This document shows positions 34,174-43,436 of a stretch of DNA of 64,000 nucleotides, one piece after another. Every line of letters starts with the position of its first letter. Position 1 is the stretch's first letter. Source of the DNA: Anaerolineae bacterium (GTDB taxonomy: Bacteria > Chloroflexota > Anaerolineae > UBA4142 > SHND01); assembly GCA_020851635.1 (NCBI GenBank), contig JADZCJ010000044.1, positions 179,837-243,836 of the forward strand, given 5' to 3'. The notes beneath the pieces are model-generated. The model did not search any database. It was not told where the DNA came from and saw nothing but the letters and a program-made list of their open reading frames with translations. Both the position numbers and the translations under genes were made by a program.

Positions 34174-35544
34174 GCCTTCGACGCCTTTCTCCGCTTCCTC
34201 GGTCGTCTTTTCCAAACACCCCGCCGCAAACGGCGACTGCCATTCCTGATACAAGCCCTTGCCATAGGTCTCTTGAGGCGCCAAATAACCGAGAGCGCCG
34301 TTCGTCACGCCCAACACCAGGAGCGGCGTGTCGGGAAATTTTGCGCGCAGGGTTTCCTGGAACGAGGCATAGAGTTCGTTCGGCACGGCGACCACTGCCG
34401 CATCGCCGAGCCGCCAGAGCCACATTGGCATTTTATAGTCCTTGTCTTGACCCATCGCGCGGGCGAGATACATGCGTCGAAAGAGACGCTCTTTTTCTTT
34501 GCGATTCGTTTCGGCGTCATAGCGCTCCTGGAGCTCGACAACCGACGGCAGTTCCTTGCGCGGCAAGTCCACGATCAATTCCTGCGCCGAGATTTGTTCG
34601 GCGTTCGCTTTTTGCGCGTCGGTGATGCCGCGATATTCCCACGTCCCCAGGTCCGCGCCCGACATCAAAATCCCCGTATAGACAAACGTCTGCGCGGGTG
34701 GAGGCAGTCCGCTCAACGCCGCGGCGGCGGCATAACCGAGATTGCGCCCGTGCATGTCTGCGACTGCCGCGTCGCCCACATAATCTTCACGTGGTCCCAG
34801 GTCTCCTGACGCGCCCTGTAAAAACAATGCGGGCGCTCCAAATTCTCGCTCCAGAATCTCGCGCGTCGCGCCGATAAAATCGGGCGAGAGCAAATGATTG
34901 TCCCATGCCAGCGTCGTGGGATGGCATGCGTAATTGACCAGCGTCGCCAGAATCTTGTCGTCATCGTTGGTCACGCGCGCCACCAGCACGGTATCGTCCG
35001 CATGACCTGTCGGGTTGTAACCGCACGCCCAGCGTCCTTGCCCTTCATCATACCAGTCGCGGTTTTTGGCGAGCGAACAGCGACCATAGCCATATGTGAC
35101 CCACGCGCTTTGCATCCGGTTGCGCGCTTCGAGAATCGCATCGCTGATCTGATTGGCGATGTGCGCGAGGTGGGGCTTGACATATTCCACCCCCGGCTTG
35201 TCGGACGCCGACGAGACCATATTCGGTCCGGCGTGCGTGTGCGAGAGATTGATCAAAAGGTTAGGCACGTTCAGACCCGTGCGCGCGTGAATGGCGGCGC
35301 GGAGAGCGTTCTCGTCCTCCTGGTCCTGAAACCAGCCGAGATCGAGGGCTACAAGGGCGAGTTCGACGCCCCCATCGTTCGATTTGAACAGCGCCGCCGT
35401 CGTTTGAAACGGACGATGCACCCCATCCATCCGATCGTGCGGCGCGGCGCCCCACGAACGCGCATAGATGCCGAGCGGTGGAGTCACATCGCGCGACGCG
35501 ACCCCGAACTGACAGCGAGTAAAAGAAAAGTTGACTTGGCGCAT
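34162..35544 (-). CDS. Neutral/alkaline ceramidase-like hydrolase (copy 1)
   Basis: A 460-residue protein resembling the N-terminal catalytic domain of neutral ceramidases. It opens FGVASRDVTPPLGIYARSWG. LSHTHAGPNM carries the metal-binding histidines, ATLVNYACHPTTLAWDNHLLSPDF another His, and LFLQGASGDLGPRE the active-site region. Bacterial short members act on unknown N-acyl substrates. ATG 35544 is chosen because residues encoded upstream come from a repeat tract. A paralogue lies in the plus-strand arm at 56389. The 3' end overlaps the truncated DUF5615 frame on the other strand. Confidence 0.8.
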   Translation of the reverse strand: MRQVNFSFTRCQFGVASRDVTPPLGIYARSWGAAPHDRMDGVHRPFQTTAALFKSNDGGVELALVALDLGWFQDQEDENALRAAIHARTGLNVPNLLINLSHTHAGPNMVSSASDKPGVEYVKPHLAHIANQISDAILEARNRMQSAWVTYGYGRCSLAKNRDWYDEGQGRWACGYNPTGHADDTVLVARVTNDDDKILATLVNYACHPTTLAWDNHLLSPDFIGATREILEREFGAPALFLQGASGDLGPREDYVGDAAVADMHGRNLGYAAAAALSGLPPPAQTFVYTGILMSGADLGTWEYRGITDAQKANAEQISAQELIVDLPRKELPSVVELQERYDAETNRKEKERLFRRMYLARAMGQDKDYKMPMWLWRLGDAAVVAVPNELYASFQETLRAKFPDTPLLVLGVTNGALGYLAPQETYGKGLYQEWQSPFAAGCLEKTTEEAEKGVEGLFS

Positions 35545-35640
35545 ATTTTTGAGAATTGGAGACTGGATCAAAGATTGATGATTGATGATTTTTGATTTCT
35601 GATTGACGTTCGTCATTCGTCGTTCGTCGTCCTTTGTAGT
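35545..35640. repeat. Tandem-repeat leader tract (AATCATC and GACGAAC units)
   Basis: On the minus strand, units of the type GACGAAC, then AATCA-type heptamers, then a CCAATTC segment run down to ATG 35544. The outer part codes the last residues of the upstream CocE gene. No Shine-Dalgarno is present. Confidence 0.7.
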
Positions 35641-37550
35641 TCTGGGATAATTGGTAACACAACGTGCGACGGATATTCGGAATTGCAATAGACGGTGTTG
35701 TGGGCGACGACGCTGTGCGTGTGGCGGCCCATCGGTTCGCCCGTGTTGGGATTGACGTCGAATCGCGGAAAGTTGCTGCCGGATATATCCACGCGAATGC
35801 GGTGCCCCTTTTGAAACAGATTGCTCGTCGGCGCGAGGTCGAGCGAAAGCAGCACGATTTCGCCGGGCGTCAAAAACTCTTCGCGGTCAAACCCATTGCG
35901 AAAACGGGCACGCAGAATCGAATCGGTGAGATTGAGATGATAGCCCTCGGGGTAATCGCGGTTTGGCGGATACACGTCAATCAGTTTGGCGGTAAAATCC
36001 GTGTCGCGGGCATCGGACGAGACCCACAGCTTGACCGTGATGAAACCTGTGACTTCTACATCCGTTTCCAGCGGCTCGGTTTGAAAGACCAGAATATCGG
36101 AACGCGTATCGAGCGTCAGATACGGCGGTCTTGCCCCGACAATGTGCGGTCCCTCTTTTTGGTGCGCCGCACCCTCCAACACAATGCTGTTGAACCGCAA
36201 TGGCGGCGCAACGCTCTTGCTCCAAAAAGGATCGAGTTTGTCGCTCAACTCGACCAACTCGATAAACCCACTACACGCCGCGCCGATGGTGGGAACGGGA
36301 TGGTTGGGGTCAAAGGTAAAGGTGCGGTCGGCGTTCTGTGCGGCGGGCGGGTCGGTTTTGAGCGAGCCATCCGCGCGCAGATAATACGTCGTGTCCTGTG
36401 CCCGCGCCAGCGGAAATTCCTGTTCGACGCGCCACCGACCGCCGTGATTGAGCTTGCCGAGTTTCGTGCGCGTCCCGTCGCCGCCGCCCATGACAAAAAT
36501 CTCTACCGGCGGGTCATTCTCGCTCTCGTTCGAGACCTCCTTGAGCCAGCGGTCAAAAAAGCGTCGCTGTTCGGCAAAATATTTTTCCAGCCCCCACGTC
36601 CCCGCCGCGCCGTAGTCCAGATCGCCCGAAAACGACACGCCCGCGCGCATCCCCGTATGCGTCCACGGACCCATGATCAGCCGCTGCGTTGACTTGTTTT
36701 GACGGCGCATCGTGTTGTAATAGCGCGGCGTGGCGATGCCAAATAAATCGTACCAGCCGCCCGTAAACGTCGCGGGCACATCGGCGTGGCGGTCAAAATA
36801 GCGTTCGAGATCGTTCGCCTCTTGCGCCCAAAATTCGTCATAGACGCCGCGCGTATAGTAATCAATCAGAATGTTTTCCAGGTTGGGGACGACCGACAGC
36901 GGCGTGCGCCCGCGCTTGAACGGCATGGTGTACATCATGTCGCGCATGTGCTCCATCGCGTCCAGAATGCGGTCGGTTTTCGCCGCGTCGCCGCGAATTT
37001 CCTGCGCGTCGTGCGCGTGCACAAACAGCGCGCCAAACATTTGCAGCGCCATCGCCCCACCCATGCGCGATTGATGCTCGAACATGTTGATGGGCACCAC
37101 ATCGGGCCAGATGGCAGTCAAGTGCGGCGGACGACTCAGCGCCATGTGAATTTGCATCACGCCGGGATACGAACTGCCCACCGTCCCCACTTTGCCATTC
37201 GACCACGGATGCGCGGCAATCCATTCGACCGTGTCATATCCATCGCGTCCTTCGTGCGGGTTGACAATGTGATGATACTCGCCCGTGCCCTCGGACCGGT
37301 GCCGCCCGCGCACATCTTGCAAGACGACGTTATAACCGAGCGGGGTAAAGTATTCGCCGTAATCCACATAGCGCGGCGCGGCTTTGTCATACGCCGTGCG
37401 ACACAAGATCGTCGGGAACGCGCCCGCGACAAACTCGCCATCCCTGGCGGGACGATATACATCGGACGCGAGCCGCGTGCCATCGCGCGTCGGCATCATG
37501 ACATCGCGGGCGAGCAAGATATCGTACTGGGCGTCGGACGGCTTGTTCAT
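35613..37550 (-). CDS. CocE/NonD-family serine hydrolase (copy 2)
   Basis: A 645-residue close paralogue of copy 1. It has TRDGTRLASDVYRPARDG, LQDVRGRHRSEG, the nucleophile elbow GSSYPG, HLTAIWPDVVPIN, and the C-terminal jelly roll NLFQKGHRIRVDISGSNFPRFDVN. The start at 37550 (MNKPSD) lies one base after the stop of the FAD oxidase gene, so the two are coupled. The last residues (LQRTTNDE) are encoded by a repeat tract, suggesting the original stop was lost. An oxidase followed by an acyl hydrolase suggests amide or ester handling of an amine. Confidence 0.85.
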   Translation of the reverse strand: MNKPSDAQYDILLARDVMMPTRDGTRLASDVYRPARDGEFVAGAFPTILCRTAYDKAAPRYVDYGEYFTPLGYNVVLQDVRGRHRSEGTGEYHHIVNPHEGRDGYDTVEWIAAHPWSNGKVGTVGSSYPGVMQIHMALSRPPHLTAIWPDVVPINMFEHQSRMGGAMALQMFGALFVHAHDAQEIRGDAAKTDRILDAMEHMRDMMYTMPFKRGRTPLSVVPNLENILIDYYTRGVYDEFWAQEANDLERYFDRHADVPATFTGGWYDLFGIATPRYYNTMRRQNKSTQRLIMGPWTHTGMRAGVSFSGDLDYGAAGTWGLEKYFAEQRRFFDRWLKEVSNESENDPPVEIFVMGGGDGTRTKLGKLNHGGRWRVEQEFPLARAQDTTYYLRADGSLKTDPPAAQNADRTFTFDPNHPVPTIGAACSGFIELVELSDKLDPFWSKSVAPPLRFNSIVLEGAAHQKEGPHIVGARPPYLTLDTRSDILVFQTEPLETDVEVTGFITVKLWVSSDARDTDFTAKLIDVYPPNRDYPEGYHLNLTDSILRARFRNGFDREEFLTPGEIVLLSLDLAPTSNLFQKGHRIRVDISGSNFPRFDVNPNTGEPMGRHTHSVVAHNTVYCNSEYPSHVVLPIIPELQRTTNDE

Positions 37551-37551
37551 C

Positions 37552-38733
37552 TCAAAGGGTCTGGCTCGAATAAGAGAACTGCATCTTGATCGGCTCGTTT
37601 CGCAAAAAGCGCGCGGGGTCGAAGAACGTAATGTCAACCGGCGTGCTCGGATTGCCCAGTACTTGGTCCGCCATCATTTCGCCGACGACGGGGCTTAGCT
37701 TGAATCCATGCCCGCTGAACCCGCAGGCAATATACACCCCTTGCACATCCGGAATGGGGCCGAGCAACGGCTGCAAATCGGCGGAACAGTCATAGACGCC
37801 AGAAAACCCCTGGCGCAGCGCCGCCGCTTGCTGCGAGGGCCAACGTCGCAGAAACCGTTCGGCTTGATTCTGCACATGCGTGCCATCGGCAGGGCGTTCG
37901 CTCTCGACCGCGTAATCAATGTCGCCGTCATACGGCGCAGTCGTGCCGACAAAGGTCAGGTCACCCACATCCGGGCGCGAATAAACCCCAAAAACGCGGT
38001 CCGAAACAATCGGCGGCATCGCGCCAAAATCTTTGGTGCGCCGGATCACCGCCATCGTGTGCCGCACGGGCGTCAGTGGCGCGTCAAACCCCAACGGCGC
38101 AACCAGATCGCGCGTGCGATAGCCCGCCGCGACAATCACCTTTTCTGTTTGAATGGTCTCGCGGTCGGTCTTGACGCTGTTCACGCGTCCGTTCGCGCGA
38201 ATGGCGCAGACCGCCGCGCCGACGCGAATCTCTACGCCCAGGTCACGCGCGGCGGCAGCATACGATTGCGCGGTGAGGACCGGGTCCGCATAACCCGAAT
38301 CGGGTTCCCACACGGCAGCGCCGGTAAATTCGGGCGAAGCATCGAGGCGCGGCTCGAGCGCGTGCAGTTCGCCGGGCGTCAATACCTGCGCCCGAATGCC
38401 TGCGTCGTTGTTCATCACCACGACTTCCCGCGCCGTTTCCTCGTCGCCGGGAGCAGAAATGGCGATAAAGCCCGTATTGTGAAACCCGGGTTCACCGCCG
38501 ACGGTCTCGCCAAAATGCTCGAACGTTTTCCGCGCGTGGAGAGCCATGCGCGCAAGCACAGGGTGCAAATAATGCGTGCGGATGATGGCGGACGATTTGC
38601 CCGTCGCTCCCGTGGCGAAATTGTCGCGTTCGAGCAGGATTACCTTGCCTGCGCCGCGTTTTTTCAAATTCCACGCGATGGATGCGCCCATCACACCGCC
38701 GCCGATGATCACAATGTCTGCGGTATTACTCAT
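37552..38733 (-). CDS. FAD-dependent amine/D-amino-acid oxidase family protein
   Basis: A 393-residue DAO-family flavoprotein. The dinucleotide motif is IIGGGVMGASIAWNL (GxGxxG at 11-16) followed by ILLERD; FAD-site residues continue in TGKSSAIIRTHY. The C-terminal part has YSRPDVGDLTFVG and IACGFSGHGFKLSPVVGE, as in sarcosine-oxidase-like monomers. It would oxidise a secondary amine such as sarcosine or an N-methyl or D-amino acid. The start overlaps the upstream gene's stop by eight bases. This is the only clear oxidase of the block. Confidence 0.85.
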   Translation of the reverse strand: MSNTADIVIIGGGVMGASIAWNLKKRGAGKVILLERDNFATGATGKSSAIIRTHYLHPVLARMALHARKTFEHFGETVGGEPGFHNTGFIAISAPGDEETAREVVVMNNDAGIRAQVLTPGELHALEPRLDASPEFTGAAVWEPDSGYADPVLTAQSYAAAARDLGVEIRVGAAVCAIRANGRVNSVKTDRETIQTEKVIVAAGYRTRDLVAPLGFDAPLTPVRHTMAVIRRTKDFGAMPPIVSDRVFGVYSRPDVGDLTFVGTTAPYDGDIDYAVESERPADGTHVQNQAERFLRRWPSQQAAALRQGFSGVYDCSADLQPLLGPIPDVQGVYIACGFSGHGFKLSPVVGEMMADQVLGNPSTPVDITFFDPARFLRNEPIKMQFSYSSQTL

Positions 38734-39310
38734 TTACTGCCTGCACCAATGCGCTTTGTAATTGCGACACATCTGCAATCAATAGGTTTGTCGTGTTGAA
38801 TGTGGGCTTGTCTACTTGCTTTAGAAATTGCAAATATGCGAGCATTCTTGTAAATGACCTCAGTACATCTTGATTCCATGCTACGCCTACACCAATCCTC
38901 CCAAGAGCGGCGGCATTTATTGCGCTCCCCATCAGGTGTTTGCGAGTTGTCTTGTTCTCAATTTCTATCGCCAAAAAGCATCGGGCATTCCAATTCGCTG
39001 TTTTTAAATGCTCCAAAGTAACGAGATTTGCGTTTGTAATGTGTTGGATATTCGTATTATGAAAACCAATCAACGCCCTGAGCAATCGCCGTTGCCGGGA
39101 CATCAAACGGTCGTATTCTTTCGTGAGCTGTTCTCCCCGACCGATTGCGAAAGGACCAACTGCAATGTCGACCCTCGGCGAATAAAGCCCATGTTCTCCC
39201 CGCATTGCTTGCCATTCAACTACAACCGAATCTTGCGCAAAAATTCCTCGAAGTCTGTCCGCAGTATCTCGCTGGAAAGATGTGACTGATGAAGATTCTA
39301 AATCCGGCAT
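38726..39310 (-). CDS. Putative PD-(D/E)XK-fold protein of unknown role
   Basis: A 194-residue protein I do not recognise as a named family. SPRVDIAVGPF supplies an acidic residue (Asp48), and FLAIEIENKTTRKHLMG has the E-x-E-x-K pattern (Glu116, Glu118, Lys120), together resembling a PD-(D/E)XK nuclease core. NAAALGRIGVGVAW continues the expected helix-strand. It is wedged between HyuA2 (2-base gap) and the FAD oxidase (8-base overlap), so is co-translated with metabolic enzymes. A nuclease-fold protein here is unexpected; it may be a non-catalytic member or a late insertion. The nuclease call is inference. Confidence 0.5.
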   Translation of the reverse strand: MPDLESSSVTSFQRDTADRLRGIFAQDSVVVEWQAMRGEHGLYSPRVDIAVGPFAIGRGEQLTKEYDRLMSRQRRLLRALIGFHNTNIQHITNANLVTLEHLKTANWNARCFLAIEIENKTTRKHLMGSAINAAALGRIGVGVAWNQDVLRSFTRMLAYLQFLKQVDKPTFNTTNLLIADVSQLQSALVQAVNE

Positions 39311-39312
39311 TA

Positions 39313-41406
39313 TCAGTCCCTTTCTATTAAAAGGTTGCCATACCTGTCCACATCAGCGTGATATTCGGGATGAATCACCACCGTCGAATCAAATTCTTCC
39401 ACCACCGCAGGTCCTTGCACGCGCGCGCCTGCGCCCAACTTGTAGCGGTCATAAATCGCACAGTCCACATATCCGTTCGCTTCGGCAAAATAGACCTGCC
39501 GCGCCTCTTTGCGCGCGAGCGATGCGTCGGGATTCATATTTTTCAATTCGTGAAGCTCGGGCTTGCTGATCTTGCCCATCGCCGTCAATCGCAGATTCAC
39601 AAATTCGGTCGGCTCGGTCGGCGCGCTAAACCCGTAGGCGCGCTCGTGGGCGCGATGGAATTGGTCGAGCAGACCCGCGATTTCGTCAATGGCGAGTTCG
39701 TGATTTGGCAGCGCCAGCGCGAGCTCGTAACTTTGTCCCACGTAGCGCATTTCCACCTGTCGCGAAAACTGCACATCGTTCTCGGCAACGCCCTCGCGCA
39801 AGAGCATCGCGTGCCCCTCGCGCGACATTTTTTCAAACGCCTCTTGAATCTCGCGCGTATCGAGCGCATCCACCCGACGAATCATCGTCGTCGCATAATC
39901 GTGCTTGAGATCGGTGACGAGCAGCCCGAGCGCCGAAAAAATGCCCGGCGACATCGGAATCAGCGTGGTCGGCACTTGCATTTCTGCGGCGATGCGGTTT
40001 GCGTGCAGCGGTCCCGCGCCGCCAAAAGCAATCAACGTAAACTCGCGCGGGTCATAACCGCGCTGCACCGAGACGAGGCGCAGCGCATTCACCCTCGCCG
40101 CATTGGCAATCTCGATGATGCCGTTCGCCGCCGTGACAACATCCATGCCCAGTTTGTCGGCGCATTTTTCTTTAATCGCCTGGCGCGATTTGGCAATGTC
40201 CAGCTCGATCTCGCCGCCGAGAAAGAATTTGGGATTGATGCGCCCGAGCACGAGGTTGGCATCGCTGATCGTCGGTTCCGTCCCGCCCTTGCCGTAACAT
40301 ACAGGTCCCGGGTCAGCGCCCGCGCTGTGGGGACCGACGCGCAGCGCGCCGCCGGAATCCACCCAGGCAATCGAGCCGCCGCCCGCGCCGATTTCGACCA
40401 GGTCAATGACGGGCGTACGAATCGGGTAGCCCGAACCTTTGCCGCTGCCGTGCCCCGCCCGCGCCGCCGCGCCCACTTCGTAATCTTTGGTCACACGCGG
40501 CGAGCCATCCTGCACCATCCCCGCTTTCGCCGTCGTGCCGCCCATATCGAACGAAAGAATATTCTTGCGTTCGAGCGCGCTGCCCAAATAGGTCGCCGCA
40601 ATAACGCCCGCCGCCGGACCCGATTCGACGATAAACACGGGTTTTTCGGACGCCGCGGCAAAAGTAAAGACACCGCCGCTCGACTGCATCACCAGCAGCT
40701 CTGCCTGCACTCCCGCCGCGCGCAGACGGTCCTCGATGTTTTGCAGATAACGTCCGACCAGCGGGCGCAAACTCACATTGATAATCGTCGTGCTGGCGCG
40801 GGTGTATTCGCGGATTTCGGGCGCGACCTCGGACGAGAGCGAGACCACCGCTTCGGGAAACACCTCGGTCAGGATTTCGCCCGCGATTTTTTCGTGCGCG
40901 GGGTTCAAATACGCGTGCAAAAAGCACACGGCGACCGCTTCGACCTTTTCGGCGCGCAGCCGGACCGCGACCTCGCGCATCGCGTTCACGTCCAGTTCCG
41001 TCAGGACGCTGCCGCGCGCATCGAGTCGTTCGGGCACGCCGAATGACAGATAGCGCGGGACGAGCGGTTTTGGTTTTTCAAACTGCAAATCATACAGCGA
41101 GGGGCGAATCTGGCGCGCGATTTCGAGCATGTCGCGAAAGCCATCGGTCGTGACAAACCCGGTCCGCGCGATTTTGCCTTCGATAATCGCGTTCGTCGCC
41201 ACAGTCGTCCCGTGCACCACATAACGCACCTCCTGCGCGGGCACATCCGCCTCGCGCAGGATGCGTTCGCTGACGCGGAGAAACGCGACCGAGGGATCGC
41301 CCGGCGTGGACGAGACTTTGGCGATGCGCGTCGCGCCGGTTTTTTCGTTGATTAGTGTGGCGTCCGTGAACGTGCCGCCAATGTCAATACCCAAACGATA
41401 TGCCAT
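39313..41406 (-). CDS. hyuA: Hydantoinase/oxoprolinase subunit A (HyuA copy 2)
   Basis: A 697-residue ASKHA-fold subunit. LGIDIGGTFTDATLI and SFDMGGTTAKAGM are the phosphate motifs; EIGAGGGSIAWVD and GPVCYGKGG are conserved with copy 1. Its C-terminal domain ends VQGPAVVEEFDSTVVIHP, as usual. It follows HyuB2 by about 100 bases and precedes the PD-(D/E)XK-like gene. The order here is HyuB then HyuA, opposite to the copy-1 pair, so the two pairs were probably acquired separately rather than made by one local duplication. Confidence 0.9.
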   Translation of the reverse strand: MAYRLGIDIGGTFTDATLINEKTGATRIAKVSSTPGDPSVAFLRVSERILREADVPAQEVRYVVHGTTVATNAIIEGKIARTGFVTTDGFRDMLEIARQIRPSLYDLQFEKPKPLVPRYLSFGVPERLDARGSVLTELDVNAMREVAVRLRAEKVEAVAVCFLHAYLNPAHEKIAGEILTEVFPEAVVSLSSEVAPEIREYTRASTTIINVSLRPLVGRYLQNIEDRLRAAGVQAELLVMQSSGGVFTFAAASEKPVFIVESGPAAGVIAATYLGSALERKNILSFDMGGTTAKAGMVQDGSPRVTKDYEVGAAARAGHGSGKGSGYPIRTPVIDLVEIGAGGGSIAWVDSGGALRVGPHSAGADPGPVCYGKGGTEPTISDANLVLGRINPKFFLGGEIELDIAKSRQAIKEKCADKLGMDVVTAANGIIEIANAARVNALRLVSVQRGYDPREFTLIAFGGAGPLHANRIAAEMQVPTTLIPMSPGIFSALGLLVTDLKHDYATTMIRRVDALDTREIQEAFEKMSREGHAMLLREGVAENDVQFSRQVEMRYVGQSYELALALPNHELAIDEIAGLLDQFHRAHERAYGFSAPTEPTEFVNLRLTAMGKISKPELHELKNMNPDASLARKEARQVYFAEANGYVDCAIYDRYKLGAGARVQGPAVVEEFDSTVVIHPEYHADVDRYGNLLIERD

Positions 41407-41505
41407 GTGTGAGTTCCGTTACAGTAGTCTTGAAAGTTCGCCGTATGTTTCGGGACGGCGTTTCTTGAGCGCAAACCATGCGTGCCGTTGATATGAATTC
41501 GTAAA

Positions 41506-43272
41506 TTAGGCGTGATTCGCGTGGATTCGCGTTTCCATCCCGGCTGCGTATCCGGACTTGATAGTAATGCTCGCGCGCAGCCGTTCTGTCTCTATCTCGT
41601 TCACAACCCAGTTCGCCGTATCCACCACCACTCCATACTCGTCGCGCGCCCGTTCGACGCTCACCTTGTGGTCGCGCACGTCATTCAAAACCATTTGCGG
41701 GTCACGTTCGAGCGGGTCGCCATAGCCGCCGCCGCCGCACGACTGAAAACTGACGGTATCGCCCGCCTTGAGCTGCACCGTCGTCTTGGAACCGAGAGAG
41801 ATTTCCTCCCCATCGCGTATCAAAATATAGTGCGCTTTTTTGCCCGAGCGCCCGCCAAACAGCCCGTGCGGTCCCCACTTGTCACGGTCCGAAAGGATGC
41901 TAAAAGAGGCGTCATGGTCGGGGAAATGGTAATCACGGCGCAAACCCAGTCCGCCGCGAAATTTGCCCGCGCCGTCCGAATCGTCCACCAGTTCATAGCG
42001 CGGGATGCGGATGGGATAGCCGCGCTCGCTCTCTTCGATCGGCGCGTTTTCGGTATTTTGGCTGTGCGTTTGCACAGCATCGGGTCCGTCCTTGCTTCGC
42101 CGCCCGCCATACCCGCCCGCCAGCGCCTCGTAATAGGCATACATTTCGCCGTCGCGCGGGTCCACGCCGCCAAAGGCGACCTGCGCCATCATGCCCTTGC
42201 TGCCCGCCGGAACGCGCCCGGGGATTGCCTCGGCGAGGGCGCGCAAAATCACTTCGCAGAGCCGCGAGTGCGTTTCCCAGCCGCCAACGACCGCGGAGGG
42301 GGGGGTGCAGTTGGTGACCGTGCCGAGCGGCGCGATCATTTTGACCAGTTTGTAAAAGCCCGAATTGACGGGAATGTCGGGGTCAATCAAACTCTTGCAC
42401 ACGTACGCGCACGCGGAAAAAGTTTGCGAATACGTCGAGTTGACGGGCGCGCGCCGCTGGGGATCGGAACCGGTCAAGTCGAACAAGATGCCGTCAGCAT
42501 CAATCGTGACCTGTGCCTTGAGTTGAACGGGCTCTCCGGCATAGCCGTCATTGTCCACCACTCCCTCGGCGCGGTAGACACCGTGAGGCAAGCGATAAAA
42601 TTCGGCGCGGGTGCGGCGTTCGGTATAGGCGAGCAGCTCTTCGATAAAGGTGTTGAGGACGTCAACGCCGTAACGTTCCGCCAGCGCCCCGATTCGTTTG
42701 ATGCCCGTGATGTTGGCAGAAACCTGCGCGCGGAAATCTCCCGCCGTCTCGCGCTTGCTGCGAATCTGGGCGAGCACGAGGCGAAATATATCGTCGTCGA
42801 GCTTGCCCTGCTTGACGAGCTTGACGCCCGGCACAATGACCCCTTCCTGAAACACTTCGCGGAACGCGCCGATGCTGCCCGGCGCGCCGCCGCCCACATC
42901 CACATGGTGCGCGAGGTTGGCGACATATCCGATCAACACGTCGTCAGCGTAAACGGGCGAAATCAATGTAATGTCATTGAGATGCACCCCGCCCATATAC
43001 GGGTCGTTGAAAAGAATCCCATCACCCGCGCCCAGATTTTCCGGACCATACATGCGAACGACGCGCGGCACCGATTCGGACAGCGAGCCGAGATGCACGG
43101 GCTGCCCCGACGCCTGCGCCACCGTGCGCAGAGCGCGGTCAAAAAACGCGCACGAAAAATCATGCCGCGTCTTGATATTGGTCGAATACGCGCTGCGCTT
43201 GAGCGCAATCGCCATTTCCTCGGTCGCTTCGACCAATGCGCTGGCGAGGACTTGAAAGAGAATGGGGTCCAT
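41506..43272 (-). CDS. hyuB: Hydantoinase/oxoprolinase subunit B (HyuB copy 2)
   Basis: A 588-residue HyuB. It has EEMAIALKRSAYSTNIKTR, NDPYMGGVHLNDITL, AHHVDVGGGAPGS, GVDVLNTFIEELLAYTERRT and the Gly-rich CGGGGYGDPLERDP. It is strikingly similar to copy 3 at 47167. ATG 43272 (MDPILFQV) is chosen: 56 further codons upstream are translated from a tandem-repeat tract. The last ten residues (METRIHANHA) are encoded by half of a dispersed inverted repeat. Pairs with HyuA2 downstream. Confidence 0.9.
   Translation of the reverse strand: MDPILFQVLASALVEATEEMAIALKRSAYSTNIKTRHDFSCAFFDRALRTVAQASGQPVHLGSLSESVPRVVRMYGPENLGAGDGILFNDPYMGGVHLNDITLISPVYADDVLIGYVANLAHHVDVGGGAPGSIGAFREVFQEGVIVPGVKLVKQGKLDDDIFRLVLAQIRSKRETAGDFRAQVSANITGIKRIGALAERYGVDVLNTFIEELLAYTERRTRAEFYRLPHGVYRAEGVVDNDGYAGEPVQLKAQVTIDADGILFDLTGSDPQRRAPVNSTYSQTFSACAYVCKSLIDPDIPVNSGFYKLVKMIAPLGTVTNCTPPSAVVGGWETHSRLCEVILRALAEAIPGRVPAGSKGMMAQVAFGGVDPRDGEMYAYYEALAGGYGGRRSKDGPDAVQTHSQNTENAPIEESERGYPIRIPRYELVDDSDGAGKFRGGLGLRRDYHFPDHDASFSILSDRDKWGPHGLFGGRSGKKAHYILIRDGEEISLGSKTTVQLKAGDTVSFQSCGGGGYGDPLERDPQMVLNDVRDHKVSVERARDEYGVVVDTANWVVNEIETERLRASITIKSGYAAGMETRIHANHA
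41514..41536. repeat. Half copy of the ACGCGAAT inverted repeat inside the hyuB2 end
   Basis: The 23 bases match an arm of the 28688-28756 element with two mismatches, and form the last codons of hyuB2. The other arm is not recognisable in the gap 41407-41505, which otherwise holds no gene. Confidence 0.65.
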
Positions 43273-43275
43273 GGG

Positions 43276-43436
43276 GAGATTGGGGATTGGGGATTGCTGA
43301 TTGCTGATTGCTGATTTTCGAATTTCGAATTTCGAATTTCGATTTTCGAATTTCGATTTTCGATTTTCGATTATTGTTCGTCCTTTGCCGTTCGTCCTTT
43401 GCCGTTCGTCCTTTGTCGTCCGTCCTTCGCCGCCCA
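43276..43436. repeat. Modular tandem-repeat leader tract upstream of hyuB2
   Basis: On the minus strand this reads three copies of AAAGGACGAACGGC, then AATCGAA/AATTCGA units, then three AATCAGC heptamers, then CCCCAATC units, ending at ATG 43272. It lacks any Shine-Dalgarno and is an open frame, giving a false 56-residue extension. Confidence 0.8.

Noticed and set aside
39358..43314. Plus-strand open frames of about 560 and 600 codons opposite hyuA2 and hyuB2
   Set aside because: Both are antisense to real HyuA and HyuB genes, with basic, low-complexity translations and no ribosome site or motif.
43276..43436. CRISPR array
   Set aside because: The repeats are 7-14 bases long, directly adjacent, without unique spacers, and no cas gene is present.
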